Part shown: positions 46,041 through 56,501 of the stretch, piece after piece
Layout of the letters: the number at the start of each line of letters is the position of its first letter
Position numbering within the stretch: the first letter of the stretch is position 1
Source of the DNA: Halobacillus sp. Nhm2S1
GTDB lineage: Bacteria; Bacillota; Bacilli; Bacillales; Halobacillaceae
DNA: 64,000 nucleotides
Assembly (NCBI RefSeq): GCF_019599545.1
Contig: NZ_JAIEZV010000003.1
Coordinates: 620,001 to 684,000, forward strand
Direction: 5' to 3'
Translations under genes and position numbers: made by a program
The notes under the pieces: model-generated
What the model was told of the DNA's origin: nothing
Databases searched by the model: none
The model's input: only the letters and a program-made list of their open reading frames with translations

Positions 46041-47922
46041 AGCCTTTCTCCTTAATTGGATGGGCGGTTACAATTCGGTTTCTTCCAGAACTTTTAGCTT
46101 TATACAATGCTTGATCCGCTTGCTGGACAATTTGCTTTCGGTCCGGCCTGAGCCATTCTGACCTCCACGGAGCAATCCCGCATGAAACGGTTACAGCAGG
46201 AGAAGTTGACAACGCAATCTTTTCTCGGATTATTTCTGTTAAATCATGGGCTTTTTCAGATGGAAGCACGGGAATATAGACAGCGAGTTCTTCTCCTCCC
46301 CACCGTGCGGATAGACCTTGATCACCAATCACGGTTTTGATGATGTCAGCCACTTGACAAATGACTTCATCACCCACCTGGTGGCCATAGGTGTCGTTGA
46401 TGTTTTTAAAATTATCGATATCAAATAGAATCAAGCTGCCATTCTCATCATGCTTGACATGTTGTTCCACGCACCGATCTAAATGAACCCTGGAATGAAG
46501 TTTCGTTAGATAATCAGTGATGACCGCCTTCTCCAACTCTTCTCTCAGAATTGAATTTGCAAAAGCCAGCGTAGAGTGGGCAACCAGCGACTGTAGAAGC
46601 TTGAATGACTCAAACGTAAAAAAATACGGGTCTTTATGGAGAACGATAGCCAGACCGCTGATATGTTCATGATCTTTCATTGGTACAGCCATCAGAGAAC
46701 GATATTGCAGAACATGGTCGATCGGCTTCGCCTCCAAATCACTTATGAAAAGCGGCCCTTCTTGATGAGATATGGATTCCATTACATAATGCACAAGAGC
46801 GCTTGATTCGGAAGAAGTAAAGTATTCCGTACTCCCCTCAAGAACGTTATGACTTGAAAGCTCTTCATACGTCACAAAACCTACTTCATCTGCATGAAAA
46901 GACTGTTGAATTTTATAAGCCATATAACGAATCTTTTCAGTTAAACGCATATTGGAATTAAGCTTTTGTGAGGTGGAGTTAATTAATTGCAGGTCACTGT
47001 TTAACTTTCTTGATTGTTGATAAAGTTGGGCATTTTCAAGAGCCTTCCCTGCTGTATTTGCTATGAAAATAAAAAATTCAACATCTTTTTTAGGAAAGTA
47101 CAAATAATCCGGGGTCACTACTTTTAACACACCGTATATGCCTTGTTTCCCTTTAAGCGGAGCATACAGAATGGAACGCTTTTCACCCAAATGATCTTCT
47201 ATTTGTACTTCACCTGTTAAATAAGCCTGGGTACTTGCGCTTGACTCAAGGTCCATGTCGTAGGTGAGCTCGCGGACAGGCAGATCATTATCTTTCGTAT
47301 AATCATTCGACAACAGCAAATAGTATTGAAAATCGGGATAGGTTTTTCTTAAGGTTTCAATGATTTCTATTAAGACTCCATCTGTATCGATCGAAGAATG
47401 AAAGTGAGAAGTTACTTTATATAACAACTCGTATTTTTTCTCTTCTTCCATGGACATATAAAAGCCTTCGATCTTTTTTATGCATTTCGTAACCTCTAAA
47501 CCGATGGCACCCAGGAACCCATCCTCTATCTGCACCGAAGACGCCCCTTTCAAAACTAGATACCCAAAAACGGTACCCTCAGAGTACAGGGACGTTATTC
47601 TTAACGAGGAACCGACTGATTTTGCATCAATGAGCTGGTGCACGTCAGGTTCACTTGTCTTTTGGTTATGTAAATCATCCAAAGAAAAGTGAATTCTCAA
47701 TGATTCTTCAGCAGCTCCCCCCTTTGAATAAAGTTGAAAGCGCCCTTTCCATTCATCCAGTAAATAAATGGCACAAACAGAAGAATGTGAAAAGCTTTTT
47801 ATTTCATCAGTCAGGTTGACAACAAACTGTTCGAACGTATAGGGTGATTCTGAAGTCATAAATTCGAACAAAAGACTTTGTAGTTTTTCCAGTCTCTTTT
47901 TTATGAGGGATTGGACAATCAT
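46039..47922 (-). CDS. dgcP: GAF-GGDEF diguanylate cyclase DgcP (YtrP-like)
   Basis: 627 residues, no membrane segments. Several GAF-like domains (about 20-160, 170-300, 320-460) precede a C-terminal GGDEF domain (about 465-620) with the intact active site RWGGEELAVY, the FDIDNFKNINDTYGHQVGDEV substrate region (in part DIDNFKNINDTYGHQ), and no clear inhibitory RxxD five residues before the active site. It makes cyclic di-GMP. In B. subtilis DgcP (YtrP) has the same place before rpsD. ATG 47922 is preceded by AGGTGAG. Confidence 0.92.
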   Translation of the reverse strand: MIVQSLIKKRLEKLQSLLFEFMTSESPYTFEQFVVNLTDEIKSFSHSSVCAIYLLDEWKGRFQLYSKGGAAEESLRIHFSLDDLHNQKTSEPDVHQLIDAKSVGSSLRITSLYSEGTVFGYLVLKGASSVQIEDGFLGAIGLEVTKCIKKIEGFYMSMEEEKKYELLYKVTSHFHSSIDTDGVLIEIIETLRKTYPDFQYYLLLSNDYTKDNDLPVRELTYDMDLESSASTQAYLTGEVQIEDHLGEKRSILYAPLKGKQGIYGVLKVVTPDYLYFPKKDVEFFIFIANTAGKALENAQLYQQSRKLNSDLQLINSTSQKLNSNMRLTEKIRYMAYKIQQSFHADEVGFVTYEELSSHNVLEGSTEYFTSSESSALVHYVMESISHQEGPLFISDLEAKPIDHVLQYRSLMAVPMKDHEHISGLAIVLHKDPYFFTFESFKLLQSLVAHSTLAFANSILREELEKAVITDYLTKLHSRVHLDRCVEQHVKHDENGSLILFDIDNFKNINDTYGHQVGDEVICQVADIIKTVIGDQGLSARWGGEELAVYIPVLPSEKAHDLTEIIREKIALSTSPAVTVSCGIAPWRSEWLRPDRKQIVQQADQALYKAKSSGRNRIVTAHPIKEKG

Positions 47923-48107
47923 TCGACTCACCTATCTTCCCTAACAAACAATTTGAGTATATTGTACCATTACTTTAATCACAAAAACGACCATTAATAT
48001 GTAAATATATATCTTTATTAACTGTTCACTATTATATCATTCTATTGCTGTTTAGTTATTCATTGTCCTCTCACCATTGCTTTTCCCATTTTTCATTCCA
48101 TCCCCCC

Positions 48108-48136
48108 TTGACTTCTATCCCTAATAGGATTACAAT
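48108..48136 (+). promoter_or_regulatory. sigma-A promoter of rpsD
   Basis: TTGACT, 17-base spacer, TACAAT. Start near 48143, giving a leader of about 180 bases. The stretch 47932-48107 is AT-rich and should carry the dgcP promoter, which I could not define. Confidence 0.75.
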
Positions 48137-48142
48137 GTTCGT

Positions 48143-48323
48143 TGTGTAAAATAAATGGCAGCCTATGTGAACCACCATTGTCATCATTTTGTTCCTCGCT
48201 ATGAGGTGCATCGTGTAACTCTCTGCTGCTGGGGCGAAGGTGCATGAAAACATAATGAGCAATGATCGAAGGGACACACTGTTTTTATTTTATGCAAAAT
48301 AAAATAAAAAGGAGGAAATTTCT
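48143..48323 (+). promoter_or_regulatory. long rpsD leader, probable S4 autoregulatory site
   Basis: The mRNA leader is about 180 bases with no ORF. In B. subtilis the rpsD leader binds S4 and blocks its own translation. Here a complex GC-containing part (48190-48280) precedes an AT hairpin (TTTTTATTTTAT / ATAAAATAAAAA, 48282-48310) that ends right at the SD GGAGG, a place to control ribosome access. I did not derive the full fold, so assignment rests on length, position and family knowledge. Confidence 0.5.
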
Positions 48324-48926
48324 ATGGCACGTTATACAGGTCCAACCTGGAAAAAATCACGTCGTTATGGTATTTCTTTAAGCGGAACTGGTAAGGAGCT
48401 TGAAAAGCGCCCTTACGCTCCTGGACAACACGGTCCAAACCAACGTAAAAAACTATCCGAATTCGGTCTTCAACTACAAGAGAAGCAGAAGCTTCGTTTC
48501 ATGTACGGCTTGACTGAGCGTCAATTCCGTCGCTTGTTTGAAGAAGCGGGTAACATGAAAGGAATCCACGGTGAAAACTTCATGATGCTTCTTGAATCCC
48601 GTTTGGATAACCTTGTTTACCGTCTAGGTCTAGCTCGCACGCGCAACCAAGCTCGTCAGCTAGTTACTCACGGTCACGTTACTGTTGATGGTGGTCGCGT
48701 TGATATCCCATCTTACCGCGTAGCTCCTGGTCAAGTGATCAGCCTTCGCGAAAAATCTCAAAAGCTTAACGTCGTAGAAGAAGCGATCGAAGTAAATAAC
48801 TTCGTACCAGAATATCTTACTTTCGACGAAGACAAGCGTGAAGGAACGTACACTCGTTTCCCTGAGCGTTCTGAGCTTCCTTCTGAAATCAACGAAGCTC
48901 TTATCGTTGAATTCTACTCTCGTTAA
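48324..48926 (+). CDS. rpsD: 30S ribosomal protein S4
   Basis: 200 residues, full length for Bacillus S4. It begins [21 protein letters not shown], has the S4 RNA-binding domain (about 90-150) with [22 protein letters not shown] and [10 protein letters not shown], and ends with [11 protein letters not shown] primary 16S rRNA binder that nucleates 30S assembly. This form lacks the Cys4 zinc site found in some S4 paralogues. AAAGGAGG precedes the ATG. Codon use is highly biased, as expected for a ribosomal gene. Confidence 0.98.
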   Translation: MARYTGPTWKKSRRYGISLSGTGKELEKRPYAPGQHGPNQRKKLSEFGLQLQEKQKLRFMYGLTERQFRRLFEEAGNMKGIHGENFMMLLESRLDNLVYRLGLARTRNQARQLVTHGHVTVDGGRVDIPSYRVAPGQVISLREKSQKLNVVEEAIEVNNFVPEYLTFDEDKREGTYTRFPERSELPSEINEALIVEFYSR

Positions 48927-48950
48927 TTTCTGCTTTTGCAGATTCACGAC

Positions 48951-48998
48951 AAAAGCGCCTATGGAATGTTATTTACATTTCATAGGCGCTTTTTTTAT
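48951..48998 (+). terminator. terminator of rpsD
   Basis: AAAAGCGCCTATG and CATAGGCGCTTTT around a long AT loop, followed by seven Ts. Confidence 0.92.
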
Positions 48999-49047
48999 CA
49001 AAACTATTGTGCAGAAAAGGAAGTAGTCTCCCTCTGCTTTAATTAAA

Positions 49048-49079
49048 CAAAGAGGCAGACCACAATGGTCTGCCTCTCC
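49048..49079 (-). terminator. terminator of tyrS
   Basis: AGAGGCAGACCA-CAA-TGGTCTGCCTCT, 12-bp stem, T-rich on the minus strand, directly after tyrS. Confidence 0.9.
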
Positions 49080-49084
49080 ACTTG

Positions 49085-50389
<1,305 letters not shown>

Positions 50390-50425
50390 CTAAGGTCTAA
50401 GAGATGAATTTTCTGAAAACAAAAA

Positions 50426-50640
50426 AGACCTCATCCCCTTGTATAAAGGGACGAGGTCTCGCGGTACCACCCTTGTTGCACATACGTATCATGTGCCACT
50501 CCGATCGATAACGGCATTTCACCGTCTTCTGATTCATACCAGAAGAATGCTCCAGGTCGTAATTCAAAAACAACTATATACCGGCTCTCACCCACCGCCG
50601 GCTCTCTGAAACAGGGAATTGTTTTTTACTCCAGTCCTTC
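50426..50640 (-). promoter_or_regulatory. T-box riboswitch of tyrS
   Basis: The minus-strand leader has all landmarks. Stem I carries a GGTGGGTGAGAGCC region (50584-50598). A TAC tyrosine codon at 50561-50559 is the likely specifier. The T-box core AAGGGTGGTACCGCG is at 50460-50474. A terminator AGACCTCGTCCC / GGGATGAGGTCT with six Ts ends at 50426. Uncharged tRNA-Tyr would pair with TGGT of the T-box and open the terminator. Confidence 0.92.
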
Positions 50641-50734
50641 AACGCACATATATTCATCTACGTATATATTTATCACAACACAATCCAAAAAGCAATAAAC
50701 CACGGGTAGAATTATATGCTATCTCCCCTTGGTG

Positions 50735-50743
50735 TGTTATAAT
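50735..50743 (+). promoter_or_regulatory. extended -10 promoter of the class A PBP gene
   Basis: TGTTATAAT is a perfect extended -10 (TGn-TATAAT). The -35 (TATGCT at 17 bases) is poor, as usual for such promoters. Start near 50750, about 20 bases before the ATG. Confidence 0.55.
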
Positions 50744-50771
50744 ATTGGTGGATTTTTTAGGAGGTATTATC

Positions 50772-53700
50772 ATGTCTAATAAACCGGAAAACGAGCGAAA
50801 AAAGCTGGATTTACGCTCTTTATGGAAGAGTGGGACCATCCAGAAAAATGGCCGGATCACCTATGATGTCGTATGGAACGTCATCTTATTTTTTATCATC
50901 ATCGGTGTTATCGGGTTATTTTTCGCAGGTGGTGTAGGCGCCGGCTATTTTGCTTCTCTTGTTAAAGATGAAGAGGTTAGAAGCGAAGAGCAAATGAAAG
51001 AAACGATTTATAACTATTCAGAGACCTCGACCATGTTTTTCAATGATGAAAAAACTGAGATTGGTGACGTCAGGTCAGATCTCTATCGTGAGGAAGTCCA
51101 ACTGGATCAGGTCAGTGAAGATTTGAGAAATGCTGTAATTGCGACAGAGGATGAATACTTCGGGGAACACAAAGGTGTGGTTCCAAAAGCAGTTATGCGA
51201 GCTGTCGTTCAAGAAGTAACCAACTCCTCCGTAAAAACAGGTGGCAGTACATTGACCCAGCAGCTGGTCAAAAATCAGATTCTAACGAACGAAGTATCGT
51301 TTGAACGGAAAGCCAAGGAAATGCTGCTAGCATTGAGAATTGAGCGGTTCCTTGATAAAGATGAGATTTTGGAAGCCTACTTAAACATTGTACCTTTCGG
51401 TCGAAATGCGAATGGACAAAATGTAGCAGGGGTACAAACAGCCGCCCAAGGTATTTTTGGTGTAGATGCCAAAGACTTAACATTGGCTCAATCCGCTTAT
51501 ATTGCAGGCTTACCTCAATCTCCGTTCGGCTATACTCCTTTTTATAATGACGGAACGATAAAAGAACCAGAAAACCTGGAAGCGGGAATCGACCGGATGC
51601 ACGAAGTTCTGGAACGTATGCACGAGGCTGGGTACATCACCCAGGCAGAGTATGATGAAGCAATGAAGTTCCAGATCAATGAAGAAACACTAACCGAGCC
51701 AAAAGCTACTGCTCTTGGTACTTACCCTGCCATTAACCAGGAAGTCCAAGGCAGAGCGAAAGAGCGAATTAAAGAGCATTTAATGAAGGAAAACGGTCAT
51801 ACCGAAGAAGACCTTGCTGAGGATGATGAGCTATCGGAGGAATATAACACCATGGCCGAGCGAGAACTTTCTTCCGGCGGTTACCAGATTCATACGACAC
51901 TAGATAAAGAAGTCTATGACGCTATGCAGAAAGTGAGAGATTCCTATACGGAAGGGAATTGGCCATGGGGTAAAGAAACAGCCTTAAACAGTGAAGGCGA
52001 AGAAATAAAAGTTGACTCTCCTCTGCAGCTGGGAAGTGTGATAATTGAAAACTCGACAGGAAAGATCTACGGTTTCATCGGTGGATACGATTTTGGAGAA
52101 GAAAATCTGAACCACGCAACCCAAGCTCGTCGTTCGAATGGAAGTACCATGAAGCCTTTACTCGTCTATGGTCCTAGCTTCGATATGGGGGCTGCTCAAC
52201 CCGGCTCAGTCATTGCAGACGTACCTTATTATTACAACGGGGGTAAGGAAGTTCGTAACTTTTCCAGGAACCATAAAGGATTTGTTTCAGCACGCTATGC
52301 TCTCGCTCAATCTTATAACGTACCAGCAGTGAAACAGTATCACCAGATTCAATCTCAAAAGCCCGTGCAAAACTACTTGGTCAAAATGGGAATGGGAGAG
52401 AATTTGGTTAAAGCCGACTATACCAACGAATCGATGGCACTTGGCGGTCTAACGTACGGAATTACTGTCGAAAACAACGTAAACGCTTATGCTACCTTCG
52501 GAAACATGGGTAAATTCGTGGATGCGTATATGATTGAAAAAATCGAAACAAAAGATGGAGAAACCATCTACGAACATGAAGTGGAAGAAACAGAAGTATA
52601 TAGCCCACAGGCGGCTTACCTGACGATCGATGTCATGCGTGATGTATTGGAATATGGAACAGGTTCCAGGGTTCGCGGTATGCTGTATAATCGAGGCGTG
52701 GACTGGGCCGGAAAAACCGGAACATCACAATCAACCCGAGACTCCTGGTTTGTGGCGACAAACCCTAATGTTACGGTTGGCATGTGGACAGGTTTTGCTG
52801 AAGGAAACATGCAGCACTTGAACTACAACCGGCGTACACAGGGCTTATGGGCGGATGTTGTCAATGCCGTTTCTGAACTCCGACCAGAATTGATGGTTCC
52901 AAAGAACGACTTTCAAAGCCCAGGTGGTTTGGTGACACGGTCTTATTGTGCAACATCAGGATTACTGGCATCGGATCTATGTTCTTCTGTAGGTCTTGTG
53001 GAAAGCGATCTGTACGATGCCGACTATGCACCAACAGAAGTAGATGACAGCTTGATCAGCGGTGATTTTGTACGTGTCAAAGATCAACTGGTTGTAGCAG
53101 GTCCAAACACACCTGGTGAATTTATTATTGATGGTGGCGGAGTTACACTCAGCCCTGAATTCTTAGAAGAAAATGGATATACAAGTTCTGAAGTATTAAA
53201 AGAACTCTTACCGAATTCAGGCGCATGGTCTAAAGTGGCTCTCCCTTCTACAGAAAGTATCGGATCCACGGCTTCTTCTATCGAAAACGATGGAAAGGCA
53301 CCGGCTGCACCAAGTTCCGTAAGTGCTAGTGGATCGGCTATTTCCTGGACACCATCCTCCAGTAGCGATGTTGTAGGATACCGCGTTTATCGCGCTTCTA
53401 CTCCGGGTGGCTCCTTCTCGTTTATTGGAAATACGACAGACAATTCCCTCGGCTTCTCAGGAGGAAGCGGAATTTATGCTGTAAGAGCCGTCGATTACTT
53501 CGGTCAATCTTCAGGATTATCCGGAACGACGACCGTAGGGAATCCTGGCGCACCAGAACCGTCGGATGATGAAGAAACCTCTTCCGACAATTCTGAAGGC
53601 AATTCTGATTCAGGAAATGACTCTTCCGATAATGGGAATGGGAACTCTAATGATTCAGACGAAAATGACTCTGGTGAGAATGAATCTGATGATGGAAGTT

Positions 53701-53861
53701 CAGATGGGGATGACGAATCAGAGAACAATGATTCCGGAGACAGCGAAACCGGAGGCGACGACTCTGGAGGGGATTCTGACGGAGAAAGCTCTGGAGATGG
53801 TTCAGGTAATGATTCAGGTAATGATTCAGGAGAAAGTGATTCTGAAGCAGACTCTCAATAA
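50772..53861 (+). CDS. class A penicillin-binding protein with FN3 domain and acidic tail
   Basis: 1029 residues. A short cytoplasmic start and one membrane helix (about 33-58) precede a GT51 transglycosylase domain (about 95-270: EDEYFGEHKGV, GGSTLTQQLVKN, RKAKEMLLALRIER) and a transpeptidase (about 410-760) with S-x2-K as STMK, SYN, and KTGT. A linker, a fibronectin type III domain (about 845-915) and 110 residues of Ser, Gly, Asp, Asn and Glu follow. It polymerises and cross-links peptidoglycan. The very acidic tail is typical of surface proteins in halophiles. ATG 50772 follows GGAGG; the ORF from 50619 includes the promoter. Confidence 0.93.
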   Translation: MSNKPENERKKLDLRSLWKSGTIQKNGRITYDVVWNVILFFIIIGVIGLFFAGGVGAGYFASLVKDEEVRSEEQMKETIYNYSETSTMFFNDEKTEIGDVRSDLYREEVQLDQVSEDLRNAVIATEDEYFGEHKGVVPKAVMRAVVQEVTNSSVKTGGSTLTQQLVKNQILTNEVSFERKAKEMLLALRIERFLDKDEILEAYLNIVPFGRNANGQNVAGVQTAAQGIFGVDAKDLTLAQSAYIAGLPQSPFGYTPFYNDGTIKEPENLEAGIDRMHEVLERMHEAGYITQAEYDEAMKFQINEETLTEPKATALGTYPAINQEVQGRAKERIKEHLMKENGHTEEDLAEDDELSEEYNTMAERELSSGGYQIHTTLDKEVYDAMQKVRDSYTEGNWPWGKETALNSEGEEIKVDSPLQLGSVIIENSTGKIYGFIGGYDFGEENLNHATQARRSNGSTMKPLLVYGPSFDMGAAQPGSVIADVPYYYNGGKEVRNFSRNHKGFVSARYALAQSYNVPAVKQYHQIQSQKPVQNYLVKMGMGENLVKADYTNESMALGGLTYGITVENNVNAYATFGNMGKFVDAYMIEKIETKDGETIYEHEVEETEVYSPQAAYLTIDVMRDVLEYGTGSRVRGMLYNRGVDWAGKTGTSQSTRDSWFVATNPNVTVGMWTGFAEGNMQHLNYNRRTQGLWADVVNAVSELRPELMVPKNDFQSPGGLVTRSYCATSGLLASDLCSSVGLVESDLYDADYAPTEVDDSLISGDFVRVKDQLVVAGPNTPGEFIIDGGGVTLSPEFLEENGYTSSEVLKELLPNSGAWSKVALPSTESIGSTASSIENDGKAPAAPSSVSASGSAISWTPSSSSDVVGYRVYRASTPGGSFSFIGNTTDNSLGFSGGSGIYAVRAVDYFGQSSGLSGTTTVGNPGAPEPSDDEETSSDNSEGNSDSGNDSSDNGNGNSNDSDENDSGENESDDGSSDGDDESENNDSGDSETGGDDSGGDSDGESSGDGSGNDSGNDSGESDSEADSQ

Positions 53862-53877
53862 AATTGAACATTAAAGG

Positions 53878-53912
53878 AAAAATCCGATCGGCTTGCCGGT
53901 CGGATTTTTGTA
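53878..53912 (+). terminator. terminator of the PBP gene
   Basis: AAATCCGATCGGC-TT-GCCGGTCGGATTT followed by Ts. Confidence 0.9.
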
Positions 53913-53997
53913 TTCATCATGAAAAACAAGCAGGGTTTCATGTATAATGGAGGAAATTAGTAAAATAATCTATCAATCTATGACAGGTGGTGGCTGA

Positions 53998-54642
53998 ATG
54001 AATCATGAAAAGACGTATTATTACGAGGCATTTGACACAGAACATGGACCTGTCATCGTAGAAGGTCCATTGCCCGCTAAAGATCTTGAGAAGTACACAT
54101 TCAATGAAGGTTTGACTGCCTTCCGTCCTTCAGAAAAACAATTCGAGGCCATTAAAGGAATTGCAGACTTTGAAGAAGGACGCATTATTATTGCAAGGCA
54201 CAACGAAGAAATCATCGGGTATGTAACTTATCTCCACCCAGACCCTCTAGAACGTTGGTCAGAAGGAAACATGGAGGACCTCATAGAGCTCGGAGCGATT
54301 GAAGTCATACCCAAGTTTCGTGGCTATCGGATTGGTTCTCGACTATTGAAAGTCTCTATGATGGATGAGTACATGGAAAACTACATCATCATTTCAACCG
54401 AATATTATTGGCACTGGGATTTGAAAGGAACGGGACTGAACATTTGGGATTACCGAAAAGTCATGGAAAAAATGATGGCAGCAGGTGGACTTACCCCCTC
54501 TCCTACCGATGATCCAGAAATCATTTCCCACCCTGCAAACTGCTTGATGGTGAAAATAGGACGCCATGTTTCCGAGTCTTCTGTTGAACAATTTGATAAA
54601 TTAAGGTTTTTAACAAGACACCAATACCGAATGAGGAGGTAG
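53998..54642 (+). CDS. acuA: AcuA, GNAT-type protein acetyltransferase
   Basis: 214 residues. GNAT domain in the middle with the acetyl-CoA loop RGYRIGSRLL and preceding IEVIPKF. In B. subtilis AcuA acetylates and inactivates acetyl-CoA synthetase AcsA at its active lysine. Here acsA is not adjacent; the divergent partner is instead the PBP gene, so acsA must lie elsewhere or be lost. TATAAT at 53943-53948 may be the -10. First gene of acuABC, four bases before acuB. Confidence 0.92.
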   Translation: MNHEKTYYYEAFDTEHGPVIVEGPLPAKDLEKYTFNEGLTAFRPSEKQFEAIKGIADFEEGRIIIARHNEEIIGYVTYLHPDPLERWSEGNMEDLIELGAIEVIPKFRGYRIGSRLLKVSMMDEYMENYIIISTEYYWHWDLKGTGLNIWDYRKVMEKMMAAGGLTPSPTDDPEIISHPANCLMVKIGRHVSESSVEQFDKLRFLTRHQYRMRR

Positions 54643-54646
54643 TCAT

Positions 54647-55294
54647 ATGTTAGTGGAAGAAATCATGAAAGAGAAAGTCATTACACTTTCACCTGAAGAT
54701 ACTATTGAGAAAGCACTGAAACTCCTTCATGAACATCATATTCGCCATATCCCGATTATCAACGAAGAAAATGAAGTCATTGGAATCGTCTCAGATCGCG
54801 ATGTCAGAGATGCAAGTCCTTCAACCTTTGAAAAAGAAACCAATTATGAAGAGCTGAAAAATCCGATTCGCTCCATTATGACATCTCCTGTGACAACGGT
54901 CCATCCACTCGATTTTGTAGAGGAAGTGGCATCAATCTTTTATGAGCAGGAAATTGCCTGTGTACCCGTGACTCGAGATGAAAAGCTGGTCGGAATCATA
55001 ACAGAAAAAGATATGTTGTACACGCTTATTCAACTGACGGGCACCCACGTCCAAAGTTCACAAATCGAAGTAAAAGTGATCAACAAACCAGGCATACTCC
55101 CACAAGTCACTCAAGTGTTCGGTAAAAGAAAAGTGAATATCAGCTCTGTTCTGATCTATCCTTACAAACCTGATCCTAAATATAAAATCATTGTTGTAAG
55201 AATCCAAACAATGAATCCCTTGCCTACGATCGAAGACTTAAAATCTGAAGGCTACGAAGTTCTGTGGCCTCAAATGCCAGGAATTCCAACATGA
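54647..55294 (+). CDS. acuB: AcuB, CBS-pair and ACT domain protein
   Basis: 215 residues with two CBS motifs (about 1-140: EIMKEKVITLSPEDTIEKA and IRSIMTSPVTTVHPLD, short forms) and a C-terminal ACT domain (INKPGILPQVTQVFG). CBS pairs sense adenine nucleotides and ACT domains small ligands. A regulatory role beside AcuA/AcuC is thought likely, but the mechanism is not settled. Its TGA overlaps the acuC ATG (ATGA), so translation is coupled. Confidence 0.92.
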   Translation: MLVEEIMKEKVITLSPEDTIEKALKLLHEHHIRHIPIINEENEVIGIVSDRDVRDASPSTFEKETNYEELKNPIRSIMTSPVTTVHPLDFVEEVASIFYEQEIACVPVTRDEKLVGIITEKDMLYTLIQLTGTHVQSSQIEVKVINKPGILPQVTQVFGKRKVNISSVLIYPYKPDPKYKIIVVRIQTMNPLPTIEDLKSEGYEVLWPQMPGIPT

Positions 55295-56463
55295 CCTGTC
55301 ATGCTGGATTCGTATACTCCGAAGATTTTACGACGTACCGTTTTCGTGAGGATCATCCTTTCAATCAAATGCGTGTGGTGATGACAAAAGAATTGTTAGA
55401 AGCTGCAGGTGCGTTATCTGAAAAGGATATGATAGCTCCACGTCTGGCTACAGAAGAGGAGTTGGCTCTCGCGCATAGTAAGAAGTATATCGAAGCTGTC
55501 AAGAAAGCTGGGCAAGGGTTATTGACAGAAGATGAAGGTATGGAGTATGGGATAGGCACTGAAGATACTCCGATGTTTAAAGGCATGCATAAAGCATCTC
55601 AGTTACTCGTCGGGAGTACATTATCGGCAATTGATGCAGTCATGGAAGGAAACGTGAAGCACGCATTGAACCTTGGCGGGGGCTTGCATCACGGTTTTGA
55701 ACGTAAAGCCTCTGGATTTTGCATCTATAACGATGGAGCCGTAGGAATAAAATATATACGAGAAAAATACAAGGCTAAAGTCTTGTATGTAGATACCGAT
55801 GCGCATCATGGAGATGGTGTTCAGTGGGCTTTTTATGATGACCCGAACGTCTGCACTTTTTCCATTCATGAAACAGGACGATACCTCTTTCCCGGCACGG
55901 GAAACGTAAATGAACGTGGATTGAAAGAAGGTTATGGCTATTCCTTCAATATACCAATCGATGCTTTTACGGAAGATGAATCTTTTTTAAATGTTTATGA
56001 ATCCGCTTTCAGAGAAATTGTCGACTTCTTTAAACCGGATGTCATCGTCACACAAAATGGGGCGGATGCCCACCATTTTGACCCACTAACTCATTTGTGC
56101 TCCACAATGAAAATTTACGAAGCTATTCCTAAATTGGCTCATGAACTCGCTCACGAATATTGTGAAGGCAAATGGATTGCTCTCGGAGGGGGCGGTTATG
56201 ACATTTGGAGAGTGGTCCCACGTGCCTGGGCACAGATTTGGAAAGTGATGAATGATCAAACTCCTTTTCAAGGTTCCTTACCAGTAGAGTGGGTTCAAAA
56301 ATGGCAGAAGGAAGCTCCGGTGAATCTGATAGAAACATGGCATGATCCATCTGATGCATTCAAGCCAATCCCCCGCCGGGAAGAAATAACGGAAAAAAAC
56401 AAAAAAGTGTTGGCAAAAGCCTTACAATTAATCCACAATCAAAAGAAATTCAATTCTATGTAA
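55291..56463 (+). CDS. acuC: AcuC, histone deacetylase-family protein deacetylase
   Basis: 390 residues, class I HDAC fold. Zinc and charge-relay motifs are all visible: NLGGGLHHGFERKASG, YVDTDAHHGDGVQWAFY, GADAHHFDPLTHL and LGGGGYD. It reverses AcuA acetylation of acetyl-CoA synthetase, independent of NAD. ATG 55291 overlaps acuB. The gene is convergent with motS and shares a terminator with it. Confidence 0.95.
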   Translation: MTCHAGFVYSEDFTTYRFREDHPFNQMRVVMTKELLEAAGALSEKDMIAPRLATEEELALAHSKKYIEAVKKAGQGLLTEDEGMEYGIGTEDTPMFKGMHKASQLLVGSTLSAIDAVMEGNVKHALNLGGGLHHGFERKASGFCIYNDGAVGIKYIREKYKAKVLYVDTDAHHGDGVQWAFYDDPNVCTFSIHETGRYLFPGTGNVNERGLKEGYGYSFNIPIDAFTEDESFLNVYESAFREIVDFFKPDVIVTQNGADAHHFDPLTHLCSTMKIYEAIPKLAHELAHEYCEGKWIALGGGGYDIWRVVPRAWAQIWKVMNDQTPFQGSLPVEWVQKWQKEAPVNLIETWHDPSDAFKPIPRREEITEKNKKVLAKALQLIHNQKKFNSM

Positions 56464-56468
56464 CAAAG

Positions 56469-56500
56469 AAAAAGCCACTACTCTTTCAGTAGTGGCTTTA
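56469..56500. terminator. bidirectional terminator between acuC and motS
   Basis: AAAGCCACTACT-CTTTC-AGTAGTGGCTTT, 12-bp stem, A/T runs on both strands. Confidence 0.92.
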
Positions 56501-56501
56501 A

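Noticed and set aside
53504-53874. ORFs in other frames of the PBP tail
   Set aside because: By-products of the repetitive Asp/Ser/Gly codons.
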